Source: Paraburkholderia sp. BL10I2N1 (GTDB taxonomy: Bacteria; Pseudomonadota; Gammaproteobacteria; Burkholderiales; Burkholderiaceae). Taken from it: a DNA stretch of 64,000 nucleotides. Shown in pieces: positions 55,412 through 64,000 of the stretch (position 1 is the first letter of the stretch; every line of letters begins with the position of its first letter). The notes under the pieces were generated by a model. The model was given only the letters and a program-made list of their open reading frames with translations. It ran no database searches and had not been told where the DNA came from. A program made the translations under genes and the position numbers. The stretch covers positions 4,464,001-4,528,000 of the forward strand of contig NZ_SNWA01000001.1 of NCBI RefSeq assembly GCF_004361815.1, read 5' to 3'.

Positions 55412-56719
55412 CTACTTGTTGACAAGCCTGGCCGGAAGCTGCGTCAAGATGAGACAGGCAGACACGATCAGCGACCCCGCGATCAGGAACAGGCTCGAAT
55501 CAAGTGAATGCGAAACCGTCTTCAGCCACCCGACAAGCGCAGGGCTTACGAATCCCGCGAGATTGCCCGTCGAATTGATCAATGCAATGCCGGCGGCCGC
55601 ACCGGTGCCACCGAGAAAAGATGTGGGCAAGGCCCAGAACATGGGTAAGGCGGTAATCACACCCGAAGCGGCAAGCGTCAGGCCAAGCAACGCAATATAC
55701 GTATTGTTGCCCGCATAGGCGCACATCACGAAGCCAGCCGCCGCCACGCATTGCGGCAACACGACGTGCCAGCGGCGTTCACGCGTGCGGTCTGCATGGC
55801 GTCCGACCACGATCATCGAAATCAAGGCGGCAAGATAAGGCACGACAGCGAGCAGGCCGATGGTGAAGGCGTCCGTGACACCCGAACCCTTTATGATGGT
55901 GGGCTGCCAGAAGCCAACAGCATAAGAGCCCATCACAATACCGAAGAGAATCGCACACAAGGTCCAGACCTTGAGCGACGTAAAGACCTCGCGCACGGAG
56001 CCGTGGCTTTTGGTGCGTGCTTCCGCATCGATTTCCGATGCGATGAATTCGCGGTCCTGAACCGGCAGCCACTTTGCATCCTTCACCCGGTCGTCGAGGA
56101 ACCAGAAAATGACCGCTGCCAGAATTACCGCGGGGGCGGCTTCCAGGATGAACAGCCACTTCCAGCCGGCAAGCCCCGCGTTCCCCGCAAGGCGCTGCAT
56201 GATGAAGCCCGATATCGGGCCGCCGACAATGCCCGCCACCGGATTGCCGGCCATCAGGAAAGCGATCATCTTGCCGCGACGATGCGATGGAAACCAATAC
56301 GTGAGATACAGCACCAGCCCCGGGAAAAAACCCGCTTCGGCCACACCCAGAAAGAAGCGCAATACGTAGAACATCGTGGGCGTGGTGACCCATGCGGTCG
56401 CGGCCGAGAGTATGGCCCACGTCAGCATGATCCGGGCAATCCAGCGGCGCGCGCCGAGCCGGTGCAGCAGCAAGTTGCTCGGCACCTCGAAGAAGAAATA
56501 CCCGATGAAAAAGATCCCGGCGCCGAAGCCGTACATCGCCTCGCTGAAGTTCAGATCGCTGAGCATCTGGAGCTTGGCGAAGCCCACGTTAACCCGATCC
56601 AGATACGCCACCACGTAGCAGACGAACAGCAACGGCATGAAGCGCCAGGTCACCCGCGTGTAGATCGAGTTGCTTGCTGCGCTGTCAGGTATCCGTATTG
56701 CGGGTGTCTGGGTACTCAA
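55412..56719 (-). CDS. MFS transporter (ACS family, second)
   Basis: A 435-residue permease with YLDRVNVGFAKLQM in TM1, a GARRWIARIML loop and the later GRHADRTRERRW motif, typical of tartrate/phthalate-type ACS carriers. It is distinct from the neighbouring permease, so the cluster may take up two different acids. It lies between the UxaA-type gene and the first permease on the same strand. Confidence 0.9.
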   Translation of the reverse strand: MSTQTPAIRIPDSAASNSIYTRVTWRFMPLLFVCYVVAYLDRVNVGFAKLQMLSDLNFSEAMYGFGAGIFFIGYFFFEVPSNLLLHRLGARRWIARIMLTWAILSAATAWVTTPTMFYVLRFFLGVAEAGFFPGLVLYLTYWFPSHRRGKMIAFLMAGNPVAGIVGGPISGFIMQRLAGNAGLAGWKWLFILEAAPAVILAAVIFWFLDDRVKDAKWLPVQDREFIASEIDAEARTKSHGSVREVFTSLKVWTLCAILFGIVMGSYAVGFWQPTIIKGSGVTDAFTIGLLAVVPYLAALISMIVVGRHADRTRERRWHVVLPQCVAAAGFVMCAYAGNNTYIALLGLTLAASGVITALPMFWALPTSFLGGTGAAAGIALINSTGNLAGFVSPALVGWLKTVSHSLDSSLFLIAGSLIVSACLILTQLPARLVNK

Positions 56720-56765
56720 GGGTTGTCTCCATTATTTTGTTCGACTGGCTATCGGCTGCGGCTTT

Positions 56766-56781
56766 ACTTATCGGTATAAGT
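56766..56781. promoter_or_regulatory. Inverted repeat ACTTAT-CGGT-ATAAGT
   Basis: Perfect 6-bp arms with a 4-bp centre, 47 bp upstream of the second MFS gene. It resembles a GntR-type operator. Confidence 0.4.
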
Positions 56782-56819
56782 GGCCGTTCGCCCTCGCGAT
56801 GCGCTGAACTGCTGCCGAC

Positions 56820-58367
56820 TCAACTCATGATGCCGATCTGCCACGGTACGAATTCGTGGTCGCCCAGCCCGAGCATTTCGCTCTTTGTGCGCTCGCCCGA
56901 CGCGGCGGCAAGAATGGCGTCGAAGATTTTCTGACCCGTGCTCTGGACCGACGCAACGCCATCCAAGATGCCGCCGCAGTTCAGATCCATGTCTTCAGTG
57001 AGGCGGCTGTACATCGGCGTGTTGGTGGCGAGCTTGAGCGATGGCACGGGCTTGGCGCCGAACATCGAACCGCGTCCTGTGGTGAAGGCAATGAGGTTCG
57101 CGCCGCCGGCAATCTGACCGGTCGCCGAGACCGGGTCGAAACCGGGCGTGTCCATGAAAACGAGTCCAGCTTGCTTGACCCGCTCGGCGTACCGATACAC
57201 CTCCATCAGCGGCCCAGTGCCGCCTTTCATCGATGATCCAATCGACTTTTCAAAGATGTTCGCCAAGCCGCCCACCTGATTGCCAGGGCTCACCTGACCA
57301 TTGATCTGAACGTCTCGGCCGACTGAATATTCGTCTTTCCACCAGCGGATCCGCTCGATGAGCTTCTCGCCGACTTCGCGGCTGACGGCACGCCGCGTGA
57401 GCGTATGTTCCACGCCGTAGATTTCGGGTGTTTCGGAGAGAATGGCCGTGCCGCCATGACGGACCAGCAAGTCCATCGCCGCGCCGAGCGAAGGATTTGC
57501 GGTAATCGACGAAAAGCCGTCCGAACCGCCGCATTGCAGGCCGATCTTCAGGTGGCTGGCGGAAACCGTCGCGCGCTTCACGCGATTAGCGTCGGGCAGC
57601 AGCGCCTTTACCGCAGCCACGCCGGCCTCGATGGTCCGGCGGGTGCCGCCGCTCTCCTGCATGATGAAGGTGTGCAGCCGCGAATCAGCCTTCAGGTCTT
57701 CCTGATCGATCAGTCCGGCCAGTTGATTGCGCTCGCATCCCAGCCCGACAATCAGTGCGGCCGCGAGATTGGGATGGCGCGCGTAACCCGCCATGGTCCG
57801 ACGCAGCAGCGCCATCGGCTCACCGCTCATCTCCATGCCGCAACCGATTGAGTGAGTGAACGCAACCACGCCGTCTACGTTGGGGTAGTCCGCCAGCCGT
57901 TCCGGCGTGAACCATTCGGCGATCCTGTGCGCGACCGTGGCCGAACAATTGACTGTCGACAACACGCCGATATAGTTGCGCGTGGCAACCTCACCGTTGT
58001 CTCGCACAATGCCCTGAAACGTGGCGCGCTCGCCTTCGGGCAGCATCTCGACCGGCCGGTAGTCGGCGCTGAACGCGTAGTCCCGGTTGAACTCACGGAA
58101 CTCGACGTTATGGCTATGGACCATCGTGCCCGGCGAAATATCCGTCGTGGCGAAACCGATCACCACGTTGTACTTGCGAACCGGCTCGCCCTTCTTGATC
58201 GACGTCGCCGCGATCTTGTAACCCGCGGCCACCTGGCTGCGGCAAACAAAATCCTCCGATGAAACCGGCGTACCGATCGCGACGTCGATGCGCGCAACCA
58301 CCACGTTGTCAGCGGGGTGCAATCGGATCACCGGTCCGGTCACGTTCTTACTCGTCATCTCAGTCAT
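56820..58367 (-). CDS. UxaA/GarD-family altronate or galactarate dehydratase
   Basis: A 515-residue enzyme. An N-terminal SAF domain (about residues 10-95) is fused to the UxaA catalytic domain, with THSIGCGMEMSG, VGLGCERNQ, LQCGGSDGFS and the C-terminal FVPWQIG. The residues around the conserved Cys/His pairs indicate the iron-dependent dehydratase family acting on altronate or galactarate. The start at 58367 is chosen; 58358 is also possible. It is divergent from the lactonase gene across a promoter with two LacI-type operators. Confidence 0.9.
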   Translation of the reverse strand: MTEMTSKNVTGPVIRLHPADNVVVARIDVAIGTPVSSEDFVCRSQVAAGYKIAATSIKKGEPVRKYNVVIGFATTDISPGTMVHSHNVEFREFNRDYAFSADYRPVEMLPEGERATFQGIVRDNGEVATRNYIGVLSTVNCSATVAHRIAEWFTPERLADYPNVDGVVAFTHSIGCGMEMSGEPMALLRRTMAGYARHPNLAAALIVGLGCERNQLAGLIDQEDLKADSRLHTFIMQESGGTRRTIEAGVAAVKALLPDANRVKRATVSASHLKIGLQCGGSDGFSSITANPSLGAAMDLLVRHGGTAILSETPEIYGVEHTLTRRAVSREVGEKLIERIRWWKDEYSVGRDVQINGQVSPGNQVGGLANIFEKSIGSSMKGGTGPLMEVYRYAERVKQAGLVFMDTPGFDPVSATGQIAGGANLIAFTTGRGSMFGAKPVPSLKLATNTPMYSRLTEDMDLNCGGILDGVASVQSTGQKIFDAILAAASGERTKSEMLGLGDHEFVPWQIGIMS

Positions 58368-58424
58368 CAGGGATTGCCTTCCTAAAAAATGCACCCACAA
58401 GGGTCAAAAAAGGACACGATGCGA

Positions 58425-58436
58425 GTAATCGCTTTC
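58425..58436. promoter_or_regulatory. LacI-type operator GTAATCGCTTTC
   Basis: The reverse complement GAAAGCGATTAC differs from the 44394/44578 sites by one base. It lies 58 bp upstream of the UxaA-type gene. Confidence 0.55.
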
Positions 58437-58522
58437 CTGAATGTCCGTTACGGTCGGAGGCACCACTGCTAGAACATCCGGGTTTCATGGCATCTTATGG
58501 TACTTCAGTCGCGAGCTCAAGA

Positions 58523-58534
58523 GAAAGCGCTTAC
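58523..58534. promoter_or_regulatory. LacI-type operator GAAAGCGCTTAC
   Basis: The core AAGCGCTT is a perfect dyad. It is 98 bp from the neighbouring operator and 72 bp before the lactonase start. Confidence 0.55.
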
Positions 58535-58605
58535 TTATTTCCCTTATACTACTATCGACCGCGCCGCCGCATTGGGGGATGCCGGTACCCGAACAGGAGA
58601 TTGAG

Positions 58606-59544
58606 ATGTGGCAACAAGCTGAGCGATACCCCGACCCCCGTGTGATCTCGCTGGACCCTTCCTTCGATAAATACCGCGTCGCCTTTTCGGCTGTCGAACG
58701 GTTGGCTACCGGCTACCGGTGGACCGAGGGGCCGGTGTGGTTCGGCGATGGCCGTTACCTGCTCTGGAGTGATATTCCGAACAACCGGATGCTGAAATGG
58801 GAGGAGGAAACTGGCGTGGTCAGCGTGTTCCGGAACCCTTCGAACTACGCGAACGGCAACACTCGCGACAGGCAGGGACGGCTCGTCACATGCGAGCACG
58901 GCCGTCGCGTCACGCGCACCGAGTACGACGGCACCATTACGGTCCTCCTCGATTCCTTCGAAGGCAAGCCGCTTAATTCTCCGAACGATCTGGTAGTGAA
59001 ATCGGACGGTTCTATCTGGTTCACCGATCCGCCGATGGGCATTGCCGGGCACTACGAAGGGATCAAGGCGGAACAGGAACTCCCGCATTCGGTGTATCGG
59101 ATCGATGGCGTGACGGGCGAAGCGTCCGTGGTCACCCGCGACTTGAAAGGCCCGAACGGCCTGTGCTTTTCACCCGACGAGAAGCACCTCTACATCATCG
59201 AGTCACGCGGTGTGCCGAACCGGCTGATTCACGTTTATGAAATGGATGCGGACGGTCGCGGAATCGGTAAAGGCCGGCTGTTCTATGACGCGGGGGTCGG
59301 CACGATTGACGGCATGCGCGCGGACATCGACGGCAATTTGTGGTGTGGCTGGGGCATGGGCAACGACGAACTCGATGGCGTCATGGTCATTTCGCCGCAA
59401 GGAAAGATGGTTGGCCGGATCGCCCTGCCCGAGCGCTGCGCGAATCTGTGTTTCGGTGGGCGCGCACGTAACCGGTTGTTCATGGCGTCGTCGCAGTCCA
59501 TTTATGCGGTGCACGTCAACACGCAAGGCGCGCTCGGCGGATAA
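58606..59544 (+). CDS. SMP-30/gluconolactonase-family lactonase
   Basis: A 312-residue six-bladed propeller. Metal ligands are expected in TEGPVWF (Glu), SPNDLVV (Asn) and DGMRADIDGNLW (Asp). The family hydrolyses sugar lactones; here it would open the aldarolactone made by uronate dehydrogenase. The ATG at 58606 after AGGAGA is preferred to 58579. It shares a divergent promoter with the UxaA-type gene. Confidence 0.9.
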   Translation: MWQQAERYPDPRVISLDPSFDKYRVAFSAVERLATGYRWTEGPVWFGDGRYLLWSDIPNNRMLKWEEETGVVSVFRNPSNYANGNTRDRQGRLVTCEHGRRVTRTEYDGTITVLLDSFEGKPLNSPNDLVVKSDGSIWFTDPPMGIAGHYEGIKAEQELPHSVYRIDGVTGEASVVTRDLKGPNGLCFSPDEKHLYIIESRGVPNRLIHVYEMDADGRGIGKGRLFYDAGVGTIDGMRADIDGNLWCGWGMGNDELDGVMVISPQGKMVGRIALPERCANLCFGGRARNRLFMASSQSIYAVHVNTQGALGG

Positions 59545-59630
59545 CCCGGTGCATTGCGAAACGTATCCCGGCCACCGGCATCTGTCGGTGGCGACACTTC
59601 ACTTCAACACACAGACTTGGTAACCCTGAC

Positions 59631-60035
59631 ATGCAAAGCAAATCAGTATTGACCGTTGTAGAGGCTACGCGGATCCTCGAAGCCGCGCGCGCGGAAGCAG
59701 AGAAAAACCAGTGGGCAGTGACGATCGCGGTTGTCGACGACGGGGGCCATCTGCTGGCCCTGCTCCGCCTCGACGGCTGTGCGCCGATAGGCGCTTACAT
59801 TGCGACCGAAAAGGCACGTACGTCGGCACTCGGTCGACGTGAATCGAAGCAATACGAAGACATGATCAACGCCGGCCGGACCGCATTCCTGAGCGCACCG
59901 CTGGCCGGGACACTTGAAGGCGGGGTGCCTGTCGTCGTCGACGGGCACGTTGTGGGCGCAGTTGGCGTGTCGGGCGTCAAGCCGGATCAGGATTCGCAAG
60001 TGGCCAGAACCGCCGCAAACAGCCTCAATGGCTGA
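59631..60035 (+). CDS. glcG: GlcG/HbpS-family protein
   Basis: 134 residues, the usual length for GlcG. TIAVVDDGGHLLALLRLDG and ATEKARTSA are family segments, and GGVPVVVDGHVVGAVGVSG closes the domain. HbpS members bind haem or small ligands; GlcG lies with malate synthase G in glycolate operons. Before the IS insertion it would have been directly upstream of glcB. It is 86 bp after the lactonase gene. Confidence 0.85.
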   Translation: MQSKSVLTVVEATRILEAARAEAEKNQWAVTIAVVDDGGHLLALLRLDGCAPIGAYIATEKARTSALGRRESKQYEDMINAGRTAFLSAPLAGTLEGGVPVVVDGHVVGAVGVSGVKPDQDSQVARTAANSLNG

Positions 60036-60054
60036 CTGATTAATATTTGATTTG

Positions 60055-60078
60055 GGGTCTTCGCAGAAAAGTGTGATG
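60055..60078 (+). repeat. ISL3 element left inverted repeat
   Basis: 24 bp ending GAAAAGTGTGATG. It pairs with 61407-61430 at 22 of 24 positions. Confidence 0.85.
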
Positions 60079-60165
60079 GTTTTTCATGATGAAAATGTCG
60101 AAGAGCCAATCTGGGCAAGGGTTTGCGCGTCTTGATGGCCTCTCGAAATCGGGCATGATTTCGCG

Positions 60166-61391
60166 ATGGCTACTTCACGCAAACTCAAGCGTCTTTCCGA
60201 CGCATACCGGTTCGACGGGTTCCGTCCTTGCGAAGCGCTGCGCGGTGTCTTCGGTGATCGCATGGCACGCGTCGTCACGCTGTTTCGGCGCTCAAAAAAA
60301 CGGCCTGCAAGGGATGTGGTCGGCGGTGCTCAATCCACGATCGCAGGGTGCGTCGCGTTCGAGATCTGCCGAACGGCGATGTACGGATTTACCTGGAACT
60401 CGAAGCTCGTCGGGTCCGCTGTCGATGCGATGGCAGCGTGAAAGGCGAACGACTGAGCTTTCTGGCGGACAACCCTCACTACGCGAAGCGCTTCGCGTGG
60501 TACGTCGGTCGCCGCTGTCGCGACAGCACGATCAAGGACGTGGCTGACGAACTGAAATTGCACTGGCATACGGTCAAGGACCTCGAGATGCAGTACATGC
60601 GGGCACAAGTGCAGCGGTTCGGCACGCCCGGGCCGAAGGTCATCGGCATCGACGAGATTTCGATTGGCAAGGGACAGACGTACCGCATTGTTGTGAGCGA
60701 CCTGATACGGGGCCGTGCGATCTGGTTCGGTGGCGAAGATCGAAAGGAGGCCAGCATGCATCAGTTCTATGACTGGCTGGGCGAGAAAAAGGCCCGCGGA
60801 ATCCGGCTTGTCGTGATGGACATGTGGCGGCCGTTTTACAACGTCGCACAGGAACGCGTGCCGCATGCGGCCATCCTGTACGACAAATTCCACGTCATAA
60901 AGCAGCTCAACGAAGCCCTGGATGAAGTACGCAAGAGCGAATACGCTCGCCTGCAAGGCGAGCAGCGGCGCTACATCAAAGGCCAGAAGTACGTTCTGCT
61001 CAGTCATCGCGAGAACCTGTCGATGGAAGGCAGGAACTCGTTGAAGACGCTTCTCGCAGCGAACCGACGTCTGAATACCGCGTACCTGCTCAAGGAGTCG
61101 TTCGGGCAGTTGTGGGACTACGAGCGCGAAGGCTGGGCACGTCGCTTCTTCGAGAACTGGAAATCCAGCCTGAAGTGGCAGCGTTTGAAGCCCTACGAGA
61201 AGTTTGCCGCGATGGTCGAGCGTCATTGGGACGGGATTGCTTCCTATTGCAAGCCAGAAAACAAGGTGTCGCTCGGATTCGTTGAGGGACTCAACAACAA
61301 GGTTCGGGTTATCCAGCGACGCGCGTACGGATTGCGAGATGAGGAATATCTGCGCCTGAAGATCCTCACTTGCATGCTGCCTCGAATCTGA
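60166..61391 (+). CDS. ISL3-family transposase, expressed through a -1 frameshift
   Basis: The first frame starts at 60166 ([16 protein letters not shown]) and runs on to 60441 if unshifted. At the A7 run 60294-60300 a -1 slip moves to the frame that encodes the zinc-finger CKGCGRRC, then the DDE domain ([21 protein letters not shown], and the C-terminal [17 protein letters not shown]) to 61391. The joined product would be about 408 residues, normal for ISL3 transposases. Either this is programmed frameshifting or a one-base loss has killed the gene; the A AAA AAA context favours the former. Confidence 0.82.
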
Positions 61392-61406
61392 AAAATGGCG
61401 ATTTTT

Positions 61407-61430
61407 CATCACACTTTTCCGCGAAGATCC
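61407..61430 (-). repeat. ISL3 element right inverted repeat
   Basis: 24 bp whose reverse complement begins GGATCTTCGCGGAAAAG. It ends 23 bp before the malate synthase start codon. Confidence 0.85.
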
Positions 61431-61453
61431 AATATTTGAAACTGTTGGAGCAC

Positions 61454-63625
61454 ATGATGGGTGAAATGATCGAGCGAAACGGGCTGCGCGTCGCGGCTGT
61501 ACTCAGTAAATTTGTCGACGATGAGGCGTTGCGCGAGACCGGCATCGACAGCGAGTCCTTCTGGAGCGGTTTCGCCCAGTTGGTCCACGACCTTGCCCCG
61601 AAGAACCGCGCGCTGCTCGCCGAACGCGATCGTCTGCAGACGGAGCTGGACCAGTGGCACCGCGCAAACCCGGGGCCGGTGCGCGATCTGAAGGTATATC
61701 GTGCGTTTCTCGAAGGCATTGGTTATATCGTGCCGGCGAGCGCAGCCGTCAAGGCGACGACCCAGAATGTCGATACTGAAATCGCCGTGCAAGCCGGCCC
61801 GCAACTCGTCGTGCCGCTTTCGAACCAGCGCTACGCGCTCAACGCCGCGAATGCACGCTGGGGCAGTTTGTACGACGCACTCTACGGCACCGATGCAATC
61901 CCCGGCACCGATGGCGCCGAGCACACCGCGCACTTCAACCCGATCCGTGGAGCGCGCGTGGTCGCCCGTGCCCGCGCATTCCTCGATCAGGCCGCGCCGC
62001 TCGCCAACGGCTCGCACTTCGACGCCATCGCGTATCGCGTGGAATGCGGCAAACTCGCCGTTACGCTCGAGAACGGCTCATCTGCGTTGGAGGTCCCCGC
62101 GCAGTTCATCGGCTATCAGGGCGATGCGGGCTCCCCTTCCGCAGTCCTCCTGAAGCATCACGGCCTGCACTTTGAGATCCAGATCGACGCGACGGACTCC
62201 ATCGGCAAAACCGACCCCGCGCGCGTGAAGGACGTACTGATGGAAGCGGCTGTCTCCACGATCATCGATTGCGAAGATTCGGTTGCCGCCGTCGATGCCG
62301 CCGACAAAGTCCAGCTCTACCGCAACTGGACCGGCCTCATGAAAGGCGATCTGGCCGAGCAGGTCACGAAGAACGGCAAGACTTTCACGCGCCGCCTGAA
62401 TGCCGACCGCGAATACACCACGCCCGATGGCTCGACCTGCAAGCTGCATGGCCGTTCGTTGCTGTTCATCCGCAATGTCGGGCATCTGATGACGAATCCG
62501 GCGATCGTCGATGGCGACGGTCACGAGATTCCCGAAGGCATTCTGGATGCCGTGATGACCTCGCTGGGCGCGCTGCACGACCTGGAGAACAAGCTCAATT
62601 CGCGCACCGGTTCGATCTACATCGTCAAGCCGAAGATGCACCGCCCGGCGGAAGTCGCGTTCTCCGATGAACTGTTCGGCCGTGTCGAAGATCTGCTTGG
62701 GCTGCCCCGCCACACTATCAAGATGGGCATCATGGATGAGGAGCGCCGCACGAGCGTCAATCTGCAGGCGTGCATTGCGGCGGCATCGGCGCGGGTGGCG
62801 TTTATCAATACGGGCTTCCTGGATCGCACCGGCGACGAGATGCACAGCACGATGGAAGCGGGTCCGATGATGCGCAAGGGCGACATGAAATCGTCGGCAT
62901 GGATCGCGGCTTACGAACGCAATAACGTGCTGGCGGGCTTAAGCTCGGGATTGCGAGGGCGCGCGCAGATCGGCAAGGGCATGTGGGCGATGCCCGACCT
63001 GATGTACGCGATGCTCGAACAGAAAATCGCGCATCCGAAAGCGGGCGCGAACACGGCTTGGGTTCCCTCGCCCACGGCCGCGACGCTGCACGCGCTGCAC
63101 TACCATCAAGTCGACGTTCAGGCCGTGCAGCAGGAGCTCGAGAAAGCCAGCTACGACAGCGCACGCGACGAACTGCTCGACGACTTGCTGACGATACCTG
63201 TCGTCGAAAAGGCGCAATGGTCCGAGGAGGAAATCCGTCAGGAGATCGAGAACAACGCGCAGGGGATCTTGGGTTACGTGGTGCGCTGGATCGATCAGGG
63301 CGTCGGATGTTCGAAGGTGCCGGATATTCACGATATCGGCCTGATGGAAGACCGCGCGACGCTGCGCATTTCGAGTCAGCACATTGCGAACTGGCTGCAT
63401 CACGGAGTGGTATCGGAAGCGCAGGTGAACGAGACGTTCTCGCGCATGGCGAAGGTGGTGGATGCACAGAACGCCAACGATCCGCATTACCAGCCGATGT
63501 CCGGTCACCTTGACTCGTCGCTGGCATTCAAGGCGGCGAAGGCATTGGTATTGAGAGGGCGGGCGCAGCCTGGCGGATATGCCGAGCCGTTGTTGCACAA
63601 ATTCCGGCTCGGTGCGAAATCGTAG
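61454..63625 (+). CDS. glcB: Malate synthase G
   Basis: 723 residues from the first ATG, the same length as E. coli GlcB. Recognisable parts are the N-terminal [17 protein letters not shown], the catalytic region [38 protein letters not shown] with the acidic metal ligands, and the C-terminal [14 protein letters not shown]. It condenses glyoxylate with acetyl-CoA to malate. GGAG precedes the ATG; starts at 61457 or 61466 are possible. The ISL3 element has replaced everything more than 23 bp upstream, so expression must now depend on IS or read-through transcription. Confidence 0.95.
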   Translation: MMGEMIERNGLRVAAVLSKFVDDEALRETGIDSESFWSGFAQLVHDLAPKNRALLAERDRLQTELDQWHRANPGPVRDLKVYRAFLEGIGYIVPASAAVKATTQNVDTEIAVQAGPQLVVPLSNQRYALNAANARWGSLYDALYGTDAIPGTDGAEHTAHFNPIRGARVVARARAFLDQAAPLANGSHFDAIAYRVECGKLAVTLENGSSALEVPAQFIGYQGDAGSPSAVLLKHHGLHFEIQIDATDSIGKTDPARVKDVLMEAAVSTIIDCEDSVAAVDAADKVQLYRNWTGLMKGDLAEQVTKNGKTFTRRLNADREYTTPDGSTCKLHGRSLLFIRNVGHLMTNPAIVDGDGHEIPEGILDAVMTSLGALHDLENKLNSRTGSIYIVKPKMHRPAEVAFSDELFGRVEDLLGLPRHTIKMGIMDEERRTSVNLQACIAAASARVAFINTGFLDRTGDEMHSTMEAGPMMRKGDMKSSAWIAAYERNNVLAGLSSGLRGRAQIGKGMWAMPDLMYAMLEQKIAHPKAGANTAWVPSPTAATLHALHYHQVDVQAVQQELEKASYDSARDELLDDLLTIPVVEKAQWSEEEIRQEIENNAQGILGYVVRWIDQGVGCSKVPDIHDIGLMEDRATLRISSQHIANWLHHGVVSEAQVNETFSRMAKVVDAQNANDPHYQPMSGHLDSSLAFKAAKALVLRGRAQPGGYAEPLLHKFRLGAKS

Positions 63626-63860
63626 GGCGCACATCGCAGTCGAATCGGGGAGACGGATTGCTGATCGTGAGTATCTATCGGTAATTCCGGACGTTTTCGA
63701 TTGGCGCCATTCATTTTTGCGTCGCTATACTCAGTTCCAACCGGCGCCGGTGCACGCATCCGCGGCACGTGGGCGCCGAGCTCAGGGCATGGGGATGGTA
63801 CGTCTGGCGCGAAACGCGTCGGGGCTGAACACGGCATTCAACAACAGATAGGGTGAACGG

Positions 63861-64000
63861 TATGAGCAAGGTATACGCATCCGTCGCGGCGAACGTAGAG
63901 GTCAAGACTTCGGTTCGCTGGCGGATTTTCCTGATGCTGTTGCTGCTCGTGACGGTCAACTATATCGATCGTGCGTCGCTGTCGGTCGCCATGCCTATGA
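63861..64000 (+). CDS. MFS transporter, N-terminal part (cut by window edge)
   Basis: The first 46 codons give MSKVYASVAANVEV, then a first transmembrane helix with LLLLVTVNYIDRASLSVAMP. The NYIDRASLS motif is typical of ACS-family sugar-acid permeases such as those of glucarate or galactonate. A GGGTGA sequence precedes the ATG. It lies 235 bp after glcB; nothing else is seen in that gap. Confidence 0.8.

Larger units (their letters stand above)
60055..61430 (+). mobile_element. ISL3-family insertion sequence
   Basis: About 1376 bp, bounded by 24-bp inverted repeats starting GGGTCTTCGC (left, 60055-60078) and, read inward, GGATCTTCGC (right, 61407-61430), with two mismatches. AATATTTG occurs at 60042-60049 and 61431-61438; it abuts the right end but is 5 bp away from the left end as drawn, so either it is an 8-bp target duplication and the left end is at 60050, or it is coincidence. 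It separates glcG from glcB. Confidence 0.88.

Noticed and set aside
60042..60049. AATATTTG as a definite 8-bp target duplication of the ISL3 element
   Set aside because: The right copy abuts the IS end but the left copy is 5 bp away from the inverted repeat, so the case is not secure.
60330..61412. A 360-codon minus-strand open frame
   Set aside because: It is antisense to the ISL3 transposase and has no family features.
61370..61453. Upstream extension of the malate synthase frame into the IS
   Set aside because: The extra residues come from the IS terminal region and do not belong to malate synthase; the ATG at 61454 after GGAG gives the family length of 723.
1..64000. CRISPR arrays, tRNA or rRNA genes
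   Set aside because: No regularly spaced direct repeats, cloverleaf-like gene or rRNA sequence was found on reading both strands.

Overview
The window is high-GC DNA from a soil-type betaproteobacterium, most likely Burkholderiaceae (Paraburkholderia, Caballeronia or Burkholderia). The reasons are the codon and GC character, an MdtABC/MuxABC-type efflux operon, FCD-type GntR regulators, a MipA/OmpV porin-like protein, a uronate/aldarate cluster and a glcG-glcB pair. No rRNA, tRNA or CRISPR array was seen.

Layout. (1) 1-9.7 kb: a minus-strand operon for uptake and hydrolysis of a nitrogen compound: a leaderless binding-protein homologue, a Tat-exported SsuA/TauA-like binding protein, permease, ATPase, nitrilase-family amidase, amidohydrolase and M20 deacylase. 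A GntR/FCD regulator is divergent and an ArgE-like deacetylase follows. (2) 9.7-12.3 kb: a low-GC, isolated P-loop ATPase gene with a possible HEPN-like C-terminus, which looks like a defence or genome-conflict gene. (3) 12.3-24 kb: a decaying integrated plasmid or ICE remnant: a DUF932 gene split by an intact recombinase-in-trio (RIT) element, a deleted ParB-family gene, a mobilisation-like module with a frameshift and an amber stop, two mirrored IS66 ends around an integrase tail, and scraps of membrane-protein, ferredoxin and SDR genes.

(4) 24-40.6 kb: an envelope-response region: two orphan OmpR-type response regulators, small lipoproteins and secreted proteins, MipA/OmpV, a four-gene tripartite efflux operon (membrane-fusion protein, two RND pumps, outer-membrane channel), an EnvZ-like kinase and a low-complexity secreted protein. 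Four promoters here share one strictly spaced motif: a 28-bp box with two TGACA repeats 10 bp apart, then 21 bp, then a TA[CT]ATT -10 element. The four promoters precede both regulators, the MipA unit and the secreted protein. I read this as an uncharacterised two-component regulon, and it is the strongest new signal in the window.

(5) 40.6-44.3 kb: a degrading aromatic or ring-cleavage cluster in which only the FAH-family hydrolase is intact; the AraC regulator, MFS transporter and metallo-beta-lactamase genes each carry a frameshift or deletion. (6) 44.6-60 kb: a sugar-acid cluster: LacI, uronate dehydrogenase, GntR, IlvD/Edd dehydratase, 2-hydroxyacid dehydrogenase, DapA-family lyase, enolase-superfamily dehydratase, two MFS permeases, UxaA/GarD dehydratase, SMP-30 lactonase and a GlcG/HbpS protein. 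LacI-type operators occur in front of the lactonase/UxaA promoter pair and also in front of the broken MBL gene. (7) 60-64 kb: an ISL3-family IS whose transposase needs a -1 frameshift at an A7 run, inserted just ahead of malate synthase G (glcB), then the start of an MFS gene cut by the window edge.
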